Of a stretch of DNA of 12,983 nucleotides, positions 1 through 7,641 are shown piece after piece. Positions within the stretch are counted from its first letter, which is position 1. Each line of letters begins with the position of its first letter. Source of the DNA: Prevotellaceae bacterium (GTDB taxonomy: Bacteria > Bacteroidota > Bacteroidia > Bacteroidales > UBA932). The notes under the pieces were generated by a model. The model was given only the letters and a program-made list of their open reading frames with translations, was not told the DNA's origin and searched no databases. The translations under genes were made by a program, and so were the position numbers. The stretch covers positions 1 through 12,983 of the forward strand of contig JAISRS010000195.1 of assembly GCA_031273485.1 (NCBI GenBank), written 5' to 3'.

Positions 1-23
1 TAATATTTTGTTAATTTTTGATA

Positions 24-55
24 AAGTTGCCGGATAATCTCCGGCAACTTTTTTT
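24..55 (+). terminator. Intrinsic terminator of a gene left of the window
   Basis: A perfect 10-bp stem (AAGTTGCCGG at 24-33, CCGGCAACTT at 41-50) encloses a 7-nt loop and runs into a T tract at 49-55. This is the classic Rho-independent layout for plus-strand transcription. It should end a plus-strand gene whose coding part lies before position 1. On the minus strand the stem is not followed by a T run, so it is not a good terminator for the ATPase operon. Confidence 0.8.
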
Positions 56-98
56 AGTGCGATAAACAGAGCTAAATTTTTGTAACGTTACAACCGTT

Positions 99-160
99 CG
101 ACCGGTAGTGCGACACTCACACACGACCGAGTGCGACACCCACAAACGACCGAGTGCGAC
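99..160. repeat. Short direct repeats, about 23-bp period
   Basis: The phrase CGACCGAGTGCGACACCCAC starts at 124, and its first 14 bases recur at 147. A diverged copy with two extra bases (CGACCGGTAGTGCGACACTC) starts at 99. That gives roughly two and a half units. No function can be assigned. Confidence 0.6.
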
Positions 161-175
161 TGTCATGTTCCGTCG

Positions 176-196
176 GCGCGGGTTTGCAACCCGTGC
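176..196 (+). repeat. GGRTT-TGY-AAYCC dispersed hairpin element
   Basis: GCG CGGGTT TGC AACCCG TGC: a 6-bp stem (179-184 with 188-193) around a 3-nt loop, extended by a G-T wobble and two more pairs. The same architecture recurs at 240-260 (degenerate, opposite strand), 326-346, 374-394 (opposite strand) and four times in 12623-12766. Elements of this look are familiar in Bacteroidota intergenic DNA; their function is not established here. Confidence 0.6.
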
Positions 197-325
197 CGCA
201 GCGTCTGTTCATCGCTGTTTCACGCACATCGGCGGGGACGCATGGAGTACAAATCCGCGCGAGCGGAGTCCTTAAAGTCCTTATTACCCCTAACAGGGTT
301 TTGAACCCTGTTAGGTGTCCCGCTT

Positions 326-346
326 GCGCGGGTTTGTAACCCGTGC
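326..346 (+). repeat. GGRTT-TGY-AAYCC dispersed hairpin element
   Basis: GCG CGGGTT TGT AACCCG TGC, the same fold as the copy at 176-196 with one loop change (TGC to TGT). The stem is the GGGTT/AACCC version. Confidence 0.6.
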
Positions 347-373
347 CACCGCATCCGTTTCTCGCTTTTCTGC

Positions 374-394
374 GCACGGATTACAAATCCGCGC
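374..394 (-). repeat. GGRTT-TGY-AAYCC dispersed hairpin element, inverted
   Basis: Read on the minus strand this is GCG CGGATT TGT AATCCG TGC. It is the GGATT/AATCC stem version, identical in the core to the four copies at 12623-12766 about 12 kb away, but in the opposite orientation. Confidence 0.6.
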
Positions 395-415
395 AAGCGG
401 TGTGTCGCCTTCATC

Positions 416-471
416 TAAGGACTTTAAGGTCTCTAAGGACTTTAAAGTCCTTAGAGACCTTAAAGTCCTTA
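416..471. repeat. Perfect 56-bp palindrome without loop
   Basis: The sequence from 416 to 471 equals its own reverse complement, with its centre between 443 and 444. Each arm is itself built from two copies of an AAGGACTTTA-like phrase separated by AGGTCTCT. It can form a cruciform, or a hairpin in single strands. It has no T tract and is not a standard terminator. It lies in the repeat cluster downstream of the ATPase operon. Confidence 0.8.
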
Positions 472-490
472 TTACCCCTTAAAGTGGACA

Positions 491-529
491 ACCACCCCAA
501 CAGAGTTCAAACCCCCTGTTGGAGGTGGT
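491..529 (-). other. Hairpin downstream of the ATPase operon
   Basis: ACCACC plus CCAACAG (491-503) pairs with CTGTTGG plus GGTGGT (516-522 and 524-529). The stem has 13 pairs, one bulged A at 523 and a 12-nt loop. It lies about 70 bases past the stop codon of ntpK. With no T tract on the minus strand it is not a canonical terminator, but it could protect or define the 3' end of the operon mRNA. That role is inference. Confidence 0.35.
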
Positions 530-601
530 AGGGGTGGCTCCTGTTAGGGGTCGCGATGCGAACAGAGGACATTATCCTACCGTCTAACCTTCTCCCTTTC
601 C

Positions 602-1063
602 TCAGACCGGTAATTCGGGTAACATTCCGTTGACCAATATCACTACCAATAGCGCTATGATGGCGTATAATTCGGGGAAGGCGGCTATAGTCAATGTTGG
701 AACCAGCACTTTATGTCCGTTGCCGATTGCGGCGGCTCCGCTTGCGCAAACCTGTCCCTGACGTATTGCGGATAACAATCCGATGACTCCCAGTACTATT
801 CCTATTGCAAAAATAGCAGCTCCCACGAGCGGTGTGATTTCATTTGTAAGTCTGTCCTGTAACAGAAAAAATCCCACAAAGCCGTATAATCCCTGCGTAC
901 TGGGCAAAGCGCTTAATACAAGAAAATTTCCGAGCGCTCCCGGATTTTTTTTCAAAGCTCCCACAGAAGCGTTTCCTGCTATCGTAATTCCATATACACT
1001 ACCAACGCCGGTTAGTGTCAACATGATGGCTATTCCAATGTATGCCAATAAAATTGCTGTCAT
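602..1063 (-). CDS. ntpK: V/A-type ATPase subunit K (c-ring proteolipid)
   Basis: This is the proteolipid whose oligomer forms the membrane rotor ring and carries the transported ion. The 153-aa product is a duplicated hairpin with four hydrophobic helices (about 4-28, 46-69, 79-101, 118-145). The first hairpin has the LPSTQGLYGF signature and the second has FPELYAII with the ion-binding glutamate E131. L53, T56, Q57, Q102 and E131 line up, at a constant offset of 8, with the Na+ ligands L61, T64, Q65, Q110 and E139 of Enterococcus hirae NtpK, so sodium coupling is predicted. It is the last gene of the operon, 33 bases after ntpI. Synonym atpK. The family and role are secure; the ion choice is inferred from residues. 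Confidence 0.95.
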   Translation of the reverse strand: MTAILLAYIGIAIMLTLTGVGSVYGITIAGNASVGALKKNPGALGNFLVLSALPSTQGLYGFVGFFLLQDRLTNEITPLVGAAIFAIGIVLGVIGLLSAIRQGQVCASGAAAIGNGHKVLVPTLTIAAFPELYAIIALLVVILVNGMLPELPV

Positions 1064-1096
1064 AATATTTTATTATTTAGTTTATTATTAATTTCA

Positions 1097-2914
1097 TCAA
1101 GATTTTTTAAATAATTTAAACGGGAATCCTCCGCCTTCGAATCCTTCGTTTTTATAAAATTCCACAAACGTCAGACGCATGGGGTGAATTGTCGCCCCAA
1201 GGATATTCAGCGTAAAATTCAGGCTGTGTCCGAACAGAAGTATCACGAGCGTAATCAATTGACTGACGACGGGAATATCCATTCCCGCGCCTGTGTCCAT
1301 CGCCAGCTTATTGAATACCGAACCAAGGATGCCTCCGGTCATTCCAAGTGCAAAAAGCCTTATATATGAGAGAATATCACCCAACAATCCGGACGCCATA
1401 TTATATGTTGTCCACAATCCGGAGCCGAAATTTACGAAGATGTTTTTTTCGGGCGAATTGTAGAACAATGCAATAATTGCAGCCAAGCCGCATATTGCCA
1501 AAGTGATGTTGAACGAGAGTCTGTCGGCGGAATCTTTCAGCAGATATAAAGCCGCGCCTCCCGTAATTACCACAATCCAGGCTAATTTGTGGAGCGAATA
1601 TTTCCATCCCTGTTGGCGAACAATGTTTGCAACATTTACAAACATCGCAAAAATTATCTGGAAAACTCCCAACAGCAGGGATAAAATCATCATTCCGTAG
1701 TTCTCGCTAAGACCAAAATATTTTTCAGCCATCATGTCGAGTTTAATTTGGTTGATTGAGATGCCGAAGAAGGTTGCCGTGATAAATCCGAACAACAGCG
1801 TGGACAAACCAAACCACTGGGCTAAAGTAAGAAAGGGACGTATTGAAGAGTCTTTTATTTTCCATTTCAACAGTGAGGCGGCAATTGCAATAAGCAATCC
1901 GTAGCCGCCGTCGCCCAGACAAAATCCGAAAAACAGCATAAAGAAAGGCGCAAGAAACGGAGTAGTGTCTAATTCCCTGTAATTCGGCAGCGAATACATT
2001 TTGGTCAAAGGTTCGAATAAAGCGGCAAACTTGCCGTTTTTCAGCAATACCGGCGGTTCTTCGTGATTTTCCGGTTTTTCTTCTGCAAAATAAATCGCAT
2101 TTTGCGTTTCCAGAAAAGCGTTAAACTGCGGTTTACTGTCTTTCGGCAACCAGCCCGTCAGCATTTTAACACTGTCGTTGACTTCGCTTTTGGCGCTTAA
2201 TTTTGCCGTATTGAAATCAATCCGTTCGAGCAACAGTCGGCGTTCGTCCGATAAAATTTCGGCGGATAAAGCCAGACTTTTCAGTTGGGTCGAACAATGC
2301 CGGTATTCTTCCCGCAATTCGTTCAATTCTTCAAACAATTGCCGAGAAGAAGCCGAAGGCGGCTTAATTTCCTGCAATTCGAAATCAAAATCGGGTGTAT
2401 CCTGCAATATTACAAAATACACCTTATGTTTATCTCTGTTTATTTCGTACAGAGTATATTTATCGTATTTATCGGTCTGGTACCGGATAAACTGTTTGAT
2501 TGGCGCGGCATAAAATCTCGGCGTAACGCCCAATTGCGAAATGCGTTCTATATCGTCATCATTAAAATCGCCCCAGGGCGTTGCCTCTTCCATGTCCTTT
2601 TCGGTTTTCTTTATTGAGGCGTCGAGTTTTGCCATTTTGTCGGTGACTGCGAGATAGGTTTCCGCCAAAACGTCGGCGCTGCCTTTGAACGGAACAAGAG
2701 TTTCGGTATTCGCTTTTTTGGGTTCCACCGCTTTGAGCGCCGTGCGTATCTTATCAAGATTTTCGGCTTTGCGGAGTATTGCGTTTGTTTCCTCGTCCGG
2801 TCTGACGTCCCGCGATTCCACGTGAATCATTCCCGCCTGCTGCAATTGTTCCAAAAAGCCGCTCAGGTCGTTGTGATAGAGCAGAAAACTGTATTTAACC
2901 ATTGGAGTTATCAT
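1097..2914 (-). CDS. ntpI: V/A-type ATPase subunit I (a-type stator subunit)
   Basis: This membrane stator subunit provides the ion path against the K ring. The 605-aa product has a soluble N-terminal half (about 1-315, with helical, partly coiled-coil stretches) and a C-terminal half with seven to eight membrane segments starting near 320. Family marks are FFGFCLGDGGYGLL (about 327-340), the essential stator arginine R519 in SYIRLFALGM, and GHSLNFTLNILGATIHPMRL (562-581) before the FxGGGFPF tail. The start at 2914 is chosen because its ATG overlaps the TGA of ntpD (ATGA) and AGGAGG lies about 8 bases upstream. The frame stays open to 3172, but that part lies inside ntpD and does not look like this family. 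Another ATG 12 bases downstream is also possible. Synonym atpI. Confidence 0.93.
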   Translation of the reverse strand: MITPMVKYSFLLYHNDLSGFLEQLQQAGMIHVESRDVRPDEETNAILRKAENLDKIRTALKAVEPKKANTETLVPFKGSADVLAETYLAVTDKMAKLDASIKKTEKDMEEATPWGDFNDDDIERISQLGVTPRFYAAPIKQFIRYQTDKYDKYTLYEINRDKHKVYFVILQDTPDFDFELQEIKPPSASSRQLFEELNELREEYRHCSTQLKSLALSAEILSDERRLLLERIDFNTAKLSAKSEVNDSVKMLTGWLPKDSKPQFNAFLETQNAIYFAEEKPENHEEPPVLLKNGKFAALFEPLTKMYSLPNYRELDTTPFLAPFFMLFFGFCLGDGGYGLLIAIAASLLKWKIKDSSIRPFLTLAQWFGLSTLLFGFITATFFGISINQIKLDMMAEKYFGLSENYGMMILSLLLGVFQIIFAMFVNVANIVRQQGWKYSLHKLAWIVVITGGAALYLLKDSADRLSFNITLAICGLAAIIALFYNSPEKNIFVNFGSGLWTTYNMASGLLGDILSYIRLFALGMTGGILGSVFNKLAMDTGAGMDIPVVSQLITLVILLFGHSLNFTLNILGATIHPMRLTFVEFYKNEGFEGGGFPFKLFKKS

Positions 2915-2930
2915 ATTTTGGCCTCCTCTT
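2911..2930 (-). promoter_or_regulatory. ntpD/ntpI ATGA overlap with embedded ribosome binding site
   Basis: On the minus strand GAGGAGGCC is followed by AAAATATGA, where ATG (2914-2912) starts ntpI and TGA (2913-2911) ends ntpD. The AGGAGG core is an unusually strong Shine-Dalgarno match for this phylum, where leaders are often weak. This decides the ntpI start and suggests termination-reinitiation. Confidence 0.7.
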
Positions 2931-3510
2931 CCTGACGTTTTTTTACTATTTTTTGAGCCGATTTCGACAAATTGTCTTCGTCTTCCAAAAAGCGTTTGAT
3001 TTTGCGTATTGCTTCGGTATAGCCCGGTATTTGCACTTTTTCGTAAAGATTCACTTTTTGTGTGGTTTTTTTCCTTGCATGGTCGAGCAGGGAGATTTTT
3101 TGCAGGCAAAATTCGTATTGAATACCGGCAGTTGCCATATTTTTCAATATCTGCAATCCGTCGGCGTACCACACCGGGCAGTCTAACAGGTTATACGGCT
3201 TAATGTCGAACACAACCTCTTCAAGCGCCTGAATATGTACGCCGGCGATTTTTGTCGAACTTAGCTTTATATCCCGCACCTTTATCAGATTCGGGTCAAA
3301 TTCGTTCCATAAGCCGGACATGTAGGAATACAATGAAATTCGACGTTCCAATTCCTCCGACAATTTTCCGGCTTGTTCCTTCGCTTTTTGAACTTCCAAG
3401 CGTAGCGCCGATTCTTTATTTTTAATTGTAGGCAATGCCTTTGTGCGCATTTTCAATTGTTTATTCAATTCGTTGAGCGAGGTTTTATTAAATTGAAATT
3501 TTATAGCCAT
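2911..3510 (-). CDS. ntpD: V/A-type ATPase subunit D (central rotor shaft)
   Basis: Subunit D is the long coiled-coil shaft that turns inside the A3B3 head and couples ATP hydrolysis or synthesis to the K ring. The 199-aa length is normal. The N-terminus shows the family pattern LNELNKQLKMRTKALPTIKNK, followed by a heptad-like helix to about residue 65. A second long helix fills the last 60 residues, as expected for the antiparallel coiled coil. It lies 88 bases after ntpB, the largest gap in the operon. Its last codons (QEEEAKI) also supply the AGGAGG ribosome binding site of ntpI, and its TGA overlaps the ntpI ATG, which suggests translational coupling. The usual partner, subunit F, is not encoded in the window. 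Confidence 0.93.
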   Translation of the reverse strand: MAIKFQFNKTSLNELNKQLKMRTKALPTIKNKESALRLEVQKAKEQAGKLSEELERRISLYSYMSGLWNEFDPNLIKVRDIKLSSTKIAGVHIQALEEVVFDIKPYNLLDCPVWYADGLQILKNMATAGIQYEFCLQKISLLDHARKKTTQKVNLYEKVQIPGYTEAIRKIKRFLEDEDNLSKSAQKIVKKRQEEEAKI

Positions 3511-3598
3511 ACAAATTAATTTCTTGTGTTTAAATTTATTTTCCGAAAACGAAACATCTTTCTGCCTTTATTTTTCTGATTTTATAGATATTCGACCG

Positions 3599-4918
3599 CT
3601 ATTCTTTCCAGTATTTCGACATCAATTCGTCTTTGATACTTACTTCCGCTTTTCGGAAATACTTTGAGAACAGTGTCCAAGCACGGTCGAGCATTTCTGT
3701 TGCGTTGATATTCAAATCCACGGCGAGCAATTTTTCCGAATATTCCTGTGCAAAACCCATACATCTTTTATCGTAATCCGACAGTTCGAATCCGTTTTCC
3801 AATTTTGTTTTTGCGTTGGCGGCGTCGGCATAAAGGCGAACGGCGGCGTTCATTACCTGCGGATGGTCTTCCCGCGTTTGTTTGCCTATGACTAACTGTT
3901 TCAGGCGCGACAGACTTCGGAAGGGGTCGACGATAACTTTGCCGGTGTCGCTGTCTTTACGCAGAAACAGCTGTCCTTCGGTGATATACCCCGTATTGTC
4001 GGGTACGGCATGGGTTATATCTCCATCGTTCAGCGTCGTCACTGCGATGATAGTAATTGAGCCGCCTTCGGGCAGTTGCACTGCTTTTTCGTAAATCTTG
4101 GAAAGGTCGGAATAAAGCGAGCCGGGCATACTGTCTTTTGAAGGAATCTGATCCATACGGTTTGAAACAATGCTCAATGCGTCTGCGTACTGTGTCATAT
4201 CCGTCAACAGCACAAGGACGTTTTCGTTTTTATCTACCGCAAAATATTCGGCGGCGGTGAGAGCCATATCCGGTATCAGCAGACGTTCCACAGGAGGATG
4301 TTCGGTGGTGTTCACAAAGCAGATTATTCTGTCCAGCGCTCCTGCGTTTTCAAACATTTTTTTGAAATACAGGAAATCGTCGTTGCTTAGCCCCATTCCT
4401 CCGAGAATAATTTTATCGACCTGCGCTCTCAGCGCCACCATCGCCATAACCTGATTGAAAGGCTGGTCGGGGTCGGCGAAGAAAGGTATTTTTTGACCTG
4501 ACACAAGGGCGTTGTTCAGGTCTATGCCTGCGATGCCGGTGTGGATATAGTCGGAGGGTTGTTCGCGTCGGTAGGGATTTACCGAGGGACCGCCGATTTC
4601 GCGTTTTTCGCCAATCACTTCGGCTCCTCCTTCGAGAGGTTTGCCGTAGGCGTTGAAGAAGCGTCCGGCGAGGTCGTCGCCGACGTTCAATGTCGGAGGT
4701 TCTCCGAGGAATATCACTTCGGTATCGGTTGAAATACCTTCCGTTCCGGAAAATACCTGAAGTGTAACCATATCTCCCATAATTCGCACAACCTGCGCCA
4801 GGCGTTCTCCCACCATTGCAAGTTCGTCGTTGCCGACTCCCTGCGCTTTAACTACTATGGTTGCTTTTGTTATGGCTTGCAGTTGTGTGTAAACTTTCTG
4901 AAATGCTTTCTTTTCCAT
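3599..4918 (-). CDS. ntpB: V/A-type ATPase subunit B (non-catalytic head subunit)
   Basis: Subunit B alternates with A in the cytoplasmic hexamer and contributes an arginine to the catalytic interface. The product is 439 aa. Visible are a beta-barrel N-terminal part, the GGPSVNPYRREQPSDYIHTGI block before the nucleotide-fold domain, GGMGLSNDDF (about 173-182), and VDPFRSLSRL with the interface arginine R338. Where a Walker A would stand the sequence reads FADPDQPFNQ (147-156), so there is no catalytic P-loop, as expected for B. The start at 4918 lies 5 bases past the ntpA stop and is preceded by AAGG. An ATG at 4969 would give 17 extra residues and overlap ntpA by 46 bases; the extra residues have no family character. 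Synonym atpB. Confidence 0.93.
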   Translation of the reverse strand: MEKKAFQKVYTQLQAITKATIVVKAQGVGNDELAMVGERLAQVVRIMGDMVTLQVFSGTEGISTDTEVIFLGEPPTLNVGDDLAGRFFNAYGKPLEGGAEVIGEKREIGGPSVNPYRREQPSDYIHTGIAGIDLNNALVSGQKIPFFADPDQPFNQVMAMVALRAQVDKIILGGMGLSNDDFLYFKKMFENAGALDRIICFVNTTEHPPVERLLIPDMALTAAEYFAVDKNENVLVLLTDMTQYADALSIVSNRMDQIPSKDSMPGSLYSDLSKIYEKAVQLPEGGSITIIAVTTLNDGDITHAVPDNTGYITEGQLFLRKDSDTGKVIVDPFRSLSRLKQLVIGKQTREDHPQVMNAAVRLYADAANAKTKLENGFELSDYDKRCMGFAQEYSEKLLAVDLNINATEMLDRAWTLFSKYFRKAEVSIKDELMSKYWKE

Positions 4919-4923
4919 TCGCC

Positions 4924-6693
4924 TTATTTTATATTTTGTTCCGGAACAAGTTTTGAAATACTGTTCCAAACCTGCGTTTCGTAATCTTTAAATTTTTCGC
5001 TTTTAAATTCCGAATAATTTAATTGCTTTAGGATGTTTATCAAATCTTTGTAATATGTTGCGCATGTTTCGTAGTTTTCAAATACAGGATACTGTCTGCA
5101 AATGTCAATAACGAAGTTCAACATATATTTTTGACGTTCCATTGGGGTTGAGGAATCTGTTTTATCGAACGCATCCTGTTGTAAGATAACAAAGTCGATG
5201 AGTTCCGATTTCCAGAAACGGTCGTGGTATTCAATCGGTACGCCGTCGTCGCCCAGAATATTTATTTGTTCTGCCGCTTCTTTGCCTTTCAGGATTATAT
5301 TTTTGCTTTCGGCGACTTTTCCGTACCAGTTTTCTTCCACCGTATTGTTGAGATATTCCTGTATTTCGGGATATTCCAGATATTTGGAATAGCTATCGAG
5401 CGAATCTACGGCGGGGTATCTTTTGCTGTCGGCTCTTGCCTGCGCCAGGGCGTAAAAGCAGCGGGCTACTTTTTTTGTGGATTCCGTAACGGGTTCTTTG
5501 AGGTTTCCGCCTGCCGGCGACACTGTTCCTATGAAGGTAACGGAGCCGCTTTTGCCGTTATTCAGCACAACGTATCCCGCACGGGAATAGAAGTTTGAAA
5601 TAATCGCCGATAAATCCATCGGAAAAGCGTCGGCTCCGGGTAATTCTTCCAGACGGTTGCTCATTTCTCTAAGCGCCTGCGCCCAGCGGGAGGTCGAATC
5701 GGCAAGTAGCAATACTTTCAGTCCCATAGCCCGGTAGTATTCGCCCAAGGTCATAGCCGTATATACTGAGGCTTCGCGCGCTGCGACGGGCATGTTGGAT
5801 GTGTTGCAGATGATTATGGTGCGTTCCATGAGTTTGCGACCCGTGCGAGGGTCGTTGAGTTTAGGAAATTCCATAAATATTTCAACCACTTCGTTGGCTC
5901 TTTCCCCGCAGGCAGCCATGATAATGATGTCGGCGTCAGCCTGTTTTGCCAGGGCGTGTTGCAGCACTGTTTTCCCCGAGCCGAAGGGTCCGGGAATAAA
6001 ACCTGTTCCGCCTTCCGCCATGGGATTAAAGGTGTCGAAGATTCGCACGCCTGTTTCCATTATTTTAAACGGTCGGGGTTTTTCTTTGTAGGATGTGATG
6101 GGTTTTTTGACGGGATATTTCTGAACCATTGTAATGTCTCGGTCGATGCCGGCGCTGTCGGTAACCACTGCTATGGTGTGATTTATTGTATAATTACCTT
6201 CCTTTTCGATGCTTTTGACGGTGTAGCTGCCTTCAAATTTAAACGGCAGCATTATTTTGTGAGGCAGATTATTTTCGGTTACTTCGCCAAGCCACGCACC
6301 TGCCGTTACTGTTTCGCCTTCACTGACTAAGGGCTTGAAATCCCATTCAATGGTATCGTCCAGAGCGGCTGTATATTCTCCTCTTTTAAGAAAAACGCCT
6401 TCCATGGTTTTCAAGTTGTTCTGCAATCCGTCGTAGATGCTCGACAATATTCCGGGACCCAGAGCTACTTCGAGCATGTGTCCCTGAAATTCCACATCAT
6501 AACCTGTTTTTAGTCCGCGAGTGCTTTCAAACACTTGCACAAAAGCCTTATTTCCGGTGATTTTTATCACTTCCGCCATCAATTTAATATCTCCCAGGCT
6601 TACAAAACAGATTTCGTTTTGAGATACGGGTCCATCAACTTCCACAACTACCAGATTGGCTATTATTCCTGTTACTTTACCTCTTGTTTTCAT
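4924..6693 (-). CDS. ntpA: V/A-type ATPase subunit A (catalytic)
   Basis: This is the catalytic subunit that binds and turns over ATP in the A3B3 head. The 589-aa product is of full family length. In order there are the N-terminal barrel (GKVTGIIANLVVVEVDG), the A-specific non-homologous insert (about 110-190), Walker A GPFGSGKT (235-242, K241), the catalytic glutamate E264 in ACGERANE, Walker B VLLLADSTSRW (about 327-337), and SPAGGNLKEPVT (392-403). The C-terminal helical domain ends in LVPEQNIK. It starts 69 bases after the DUF2764 gene and is separated from ntpB by 5 bases. All catalytic residues that can be judged are present, so the enzyme should be active. Synonym atpA. Confidence 0.96.
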   Translation of the reverse strand: MKTRGKVTGIIANLVVVEVDGPVSQNEICFVSLGDIKLMAEVIKITGNKAFVQVFESTRGLKTGYDVEFQGHMLEVALGPGILSSIYDGLQNNLKTMEGVFLKRGEYTAALDDTIEWDFKPLVSEGETVTAGAWLGEVTENNLPHKIMLPFKFEGSYTVKSIEKEGNYTINHTIAVVTDSAGIDRDITMVQKYPVKKPITSYKEKPRPFKIMETGVRIFDTFNPMAEGGTGFIPGPFGSGKTVLQHALAKQADADIIIMAACGERANEVVEIFMEFPKLNDPRTGRKLMERTIIICNTSNMPVAAREASVYTAMTLGEYYRAMGLKVLLLADSTSRWAQALREMSNRLEELPGADAFPMDLSAIISNFYSRAGYVVLNNGKSGSVTFIGTVSPAGGNLKEPVTESTKKVARCFYALAQARADSKRYPAVDSLDSYSKYLEYPEIQEYLNNTVEENWYGKVAESKNIILKGKEAAEQINILGDDGVPIEYHDRFWKSELIDFVILQQDAFDKTDSSTPMERQKYMLNFVIDICRQYPVFENYETCATYYKDLINILKQLNYSEFKSEKFKDYETQVWNSISKLVPEQNIK

Positions 6694-6762
6694 TTAATAC
6701 ATCTTCATTTATAAATTTACTTACACGTTTCGTATATACAGTCATTTACATTTGTTTATTTT

Positions 6763-7611
6763 TTATAGCGCCGTTGCAGGCGTTTCGTTTTCGGCTGTTT
6801 GTTTTAGACCGGCGATTAATTCGTCAAATATTTTTTTACCTTTTTCGAGTTCCAATGCTTTCCAGCGGTTGGCGATACGCGCTTTTTGCAATACTCCCAG
6901 CGCCACGTCTATTGTAAAATATTCGAAGGTGTTAATTTCGTCTATTTGATTCCATCGCAATTTATCGAGATTGATTTCCCGTTCGAGCAGATTGTCTGTT
7001 TCCAAAGCCCGAAACAGTTCCGGTGCATAATCCGTTTCTTTGGATAAGCCGAAATCCGGCGAAGTATTTTTCAATAACGACTGGGTTATATCGTCGTCTT
7101 CCTTAATAAGCCGGTTATCCGACGTTTCGAGTTGCCGTCCTGCGTATGCGGCTTTGATGTTTCTGATTTCTCTGTCGAACCTGAACCATTGGGCGATGAA
7201 TTTATTTTTTGACGCCTCCAATTTGTCATACCACAGTTCGTACAGATACCTTTCCGCTGCAAGTTCGTTGGGTTTCGCTTTATTTTCGTTCTCATATTCT
7301 TCGATATAAGTAATAAATGCAGCGAGATATGCGGGTAAATCCCGATTTTTGAGATCCGTCAGGGTTTGTTCTTCTATTTGTCCTCCGTTTTTCCATTGTC
7401 TTTTTTTACCGTAGATCAGGGTAATCAGGTTATAATTATCAATATCGCTTAATAAATCATAAACATGCAGGGCGTCTTTTGCCGAAACTTCTTCCAGAAT
7501 GGAATCCCGGATGTTTAAGAAGTCAAAATCGTGGGTAAGGGTTTGAGAATCTCCCGATAAGAAGGACAATTCGGGTAAGCCTGCTATAAGATACGGATAA
7601 TTTCTTGCCAT
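6763..7611 (-). CDS. DUF2764 family protein of the V-type ATPase operon
   Basis: The 282-aa protein starts MARNYPYLIAGLPELSF and matches my recollection of the DUF2764 family, which occurs between subunits E and A in V-type ATPase operons of Bacteroidota and Chlamydiae. It appears soluble, largely helical and charged, with aromatic-rich stretches (AERYLYELWYDKLEASKNKFIAQWFRF) and no signal peptide or membrane segment. No catalytic motif is seen. Because the operon has no recognisable C (d) subunit, which normally joins the rotor shaft to the K ring, this protein may fill that place. That is an inference from gene order, protein character and absence of the usual gene. It lies 30 bases after ntpE. 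Confidence 0.85.
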   Translation of the reverse strand: MARNYPYLIAGLPELSFLSGDSQTLTHDFDFLNIRDSILEEVSAKDALHVYDLLSDIDNYNLITLIYGKKRQWKNGGQIEEQTLTDLKNRDLPAYLAAFITYIEEYENENKAKPNELAAERYLYELWYDKLEASKNKFIAQWFRFDREIRNIKAAYAGRQLETSDNRLIKEDDDITQSLLKNTSPDFGLSKETDYAPELFRALETDNLLEREINLDKLRWNQIDEINTFEYFTIDVALGVLQKARIANRWKALELEKGKKIFDELIAGLKQTAENETPATAL

Positions 7612-7641
7612 CGGAGTATTTTTTTTATAACTACATAATTT

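Larger units (their letters stand above)
56..601. other. Gene-free intergenic region made of repeats
   Basis: No believable gene is seen here. Short open frames exist, but their translations only decode the repeats. The stretch holds a 14-bp palindrome TTGTAACGTTACAA (80-93), short direct repeats (99-160), four copies of a GGRTT-TGY-AAYCC hairpin element, a hairpin TAACAGGGTT/AACCCTGTTA (291-313), a 56-bp perfect palindrome (416-471) and a hairpin downstream of the ATPase operon (491-529). The phrase CCTTAAAGTCCTTATTACCCC occurs at about 270-290 and, nearly identical, at about 459-479, so the region seems built by copying of short modules. Confidence 0.7.

Noticed and set aside
117..531. Several 60-90 codon frames in the left intergenic region
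   Set aside because: All are decoded hairpin repeats, with overlapping frames on both strands and no ribosome binding sites.
2915..3172. 86-residue N-terminal extension of subunit I
   Set aside because: The frame is open, but it lies inside ntpD, has no family character, and the normal start with AGGAGG and ATGA overlap is at 2914.
4919..4969. 17-residue N-terminal extension of subunit B
   Set aside because: It would overlap the end of ntpA and its residues do not look like the family; the ATG at 4918 sits 5 bases after the ntpA stop with AAGG upstream.
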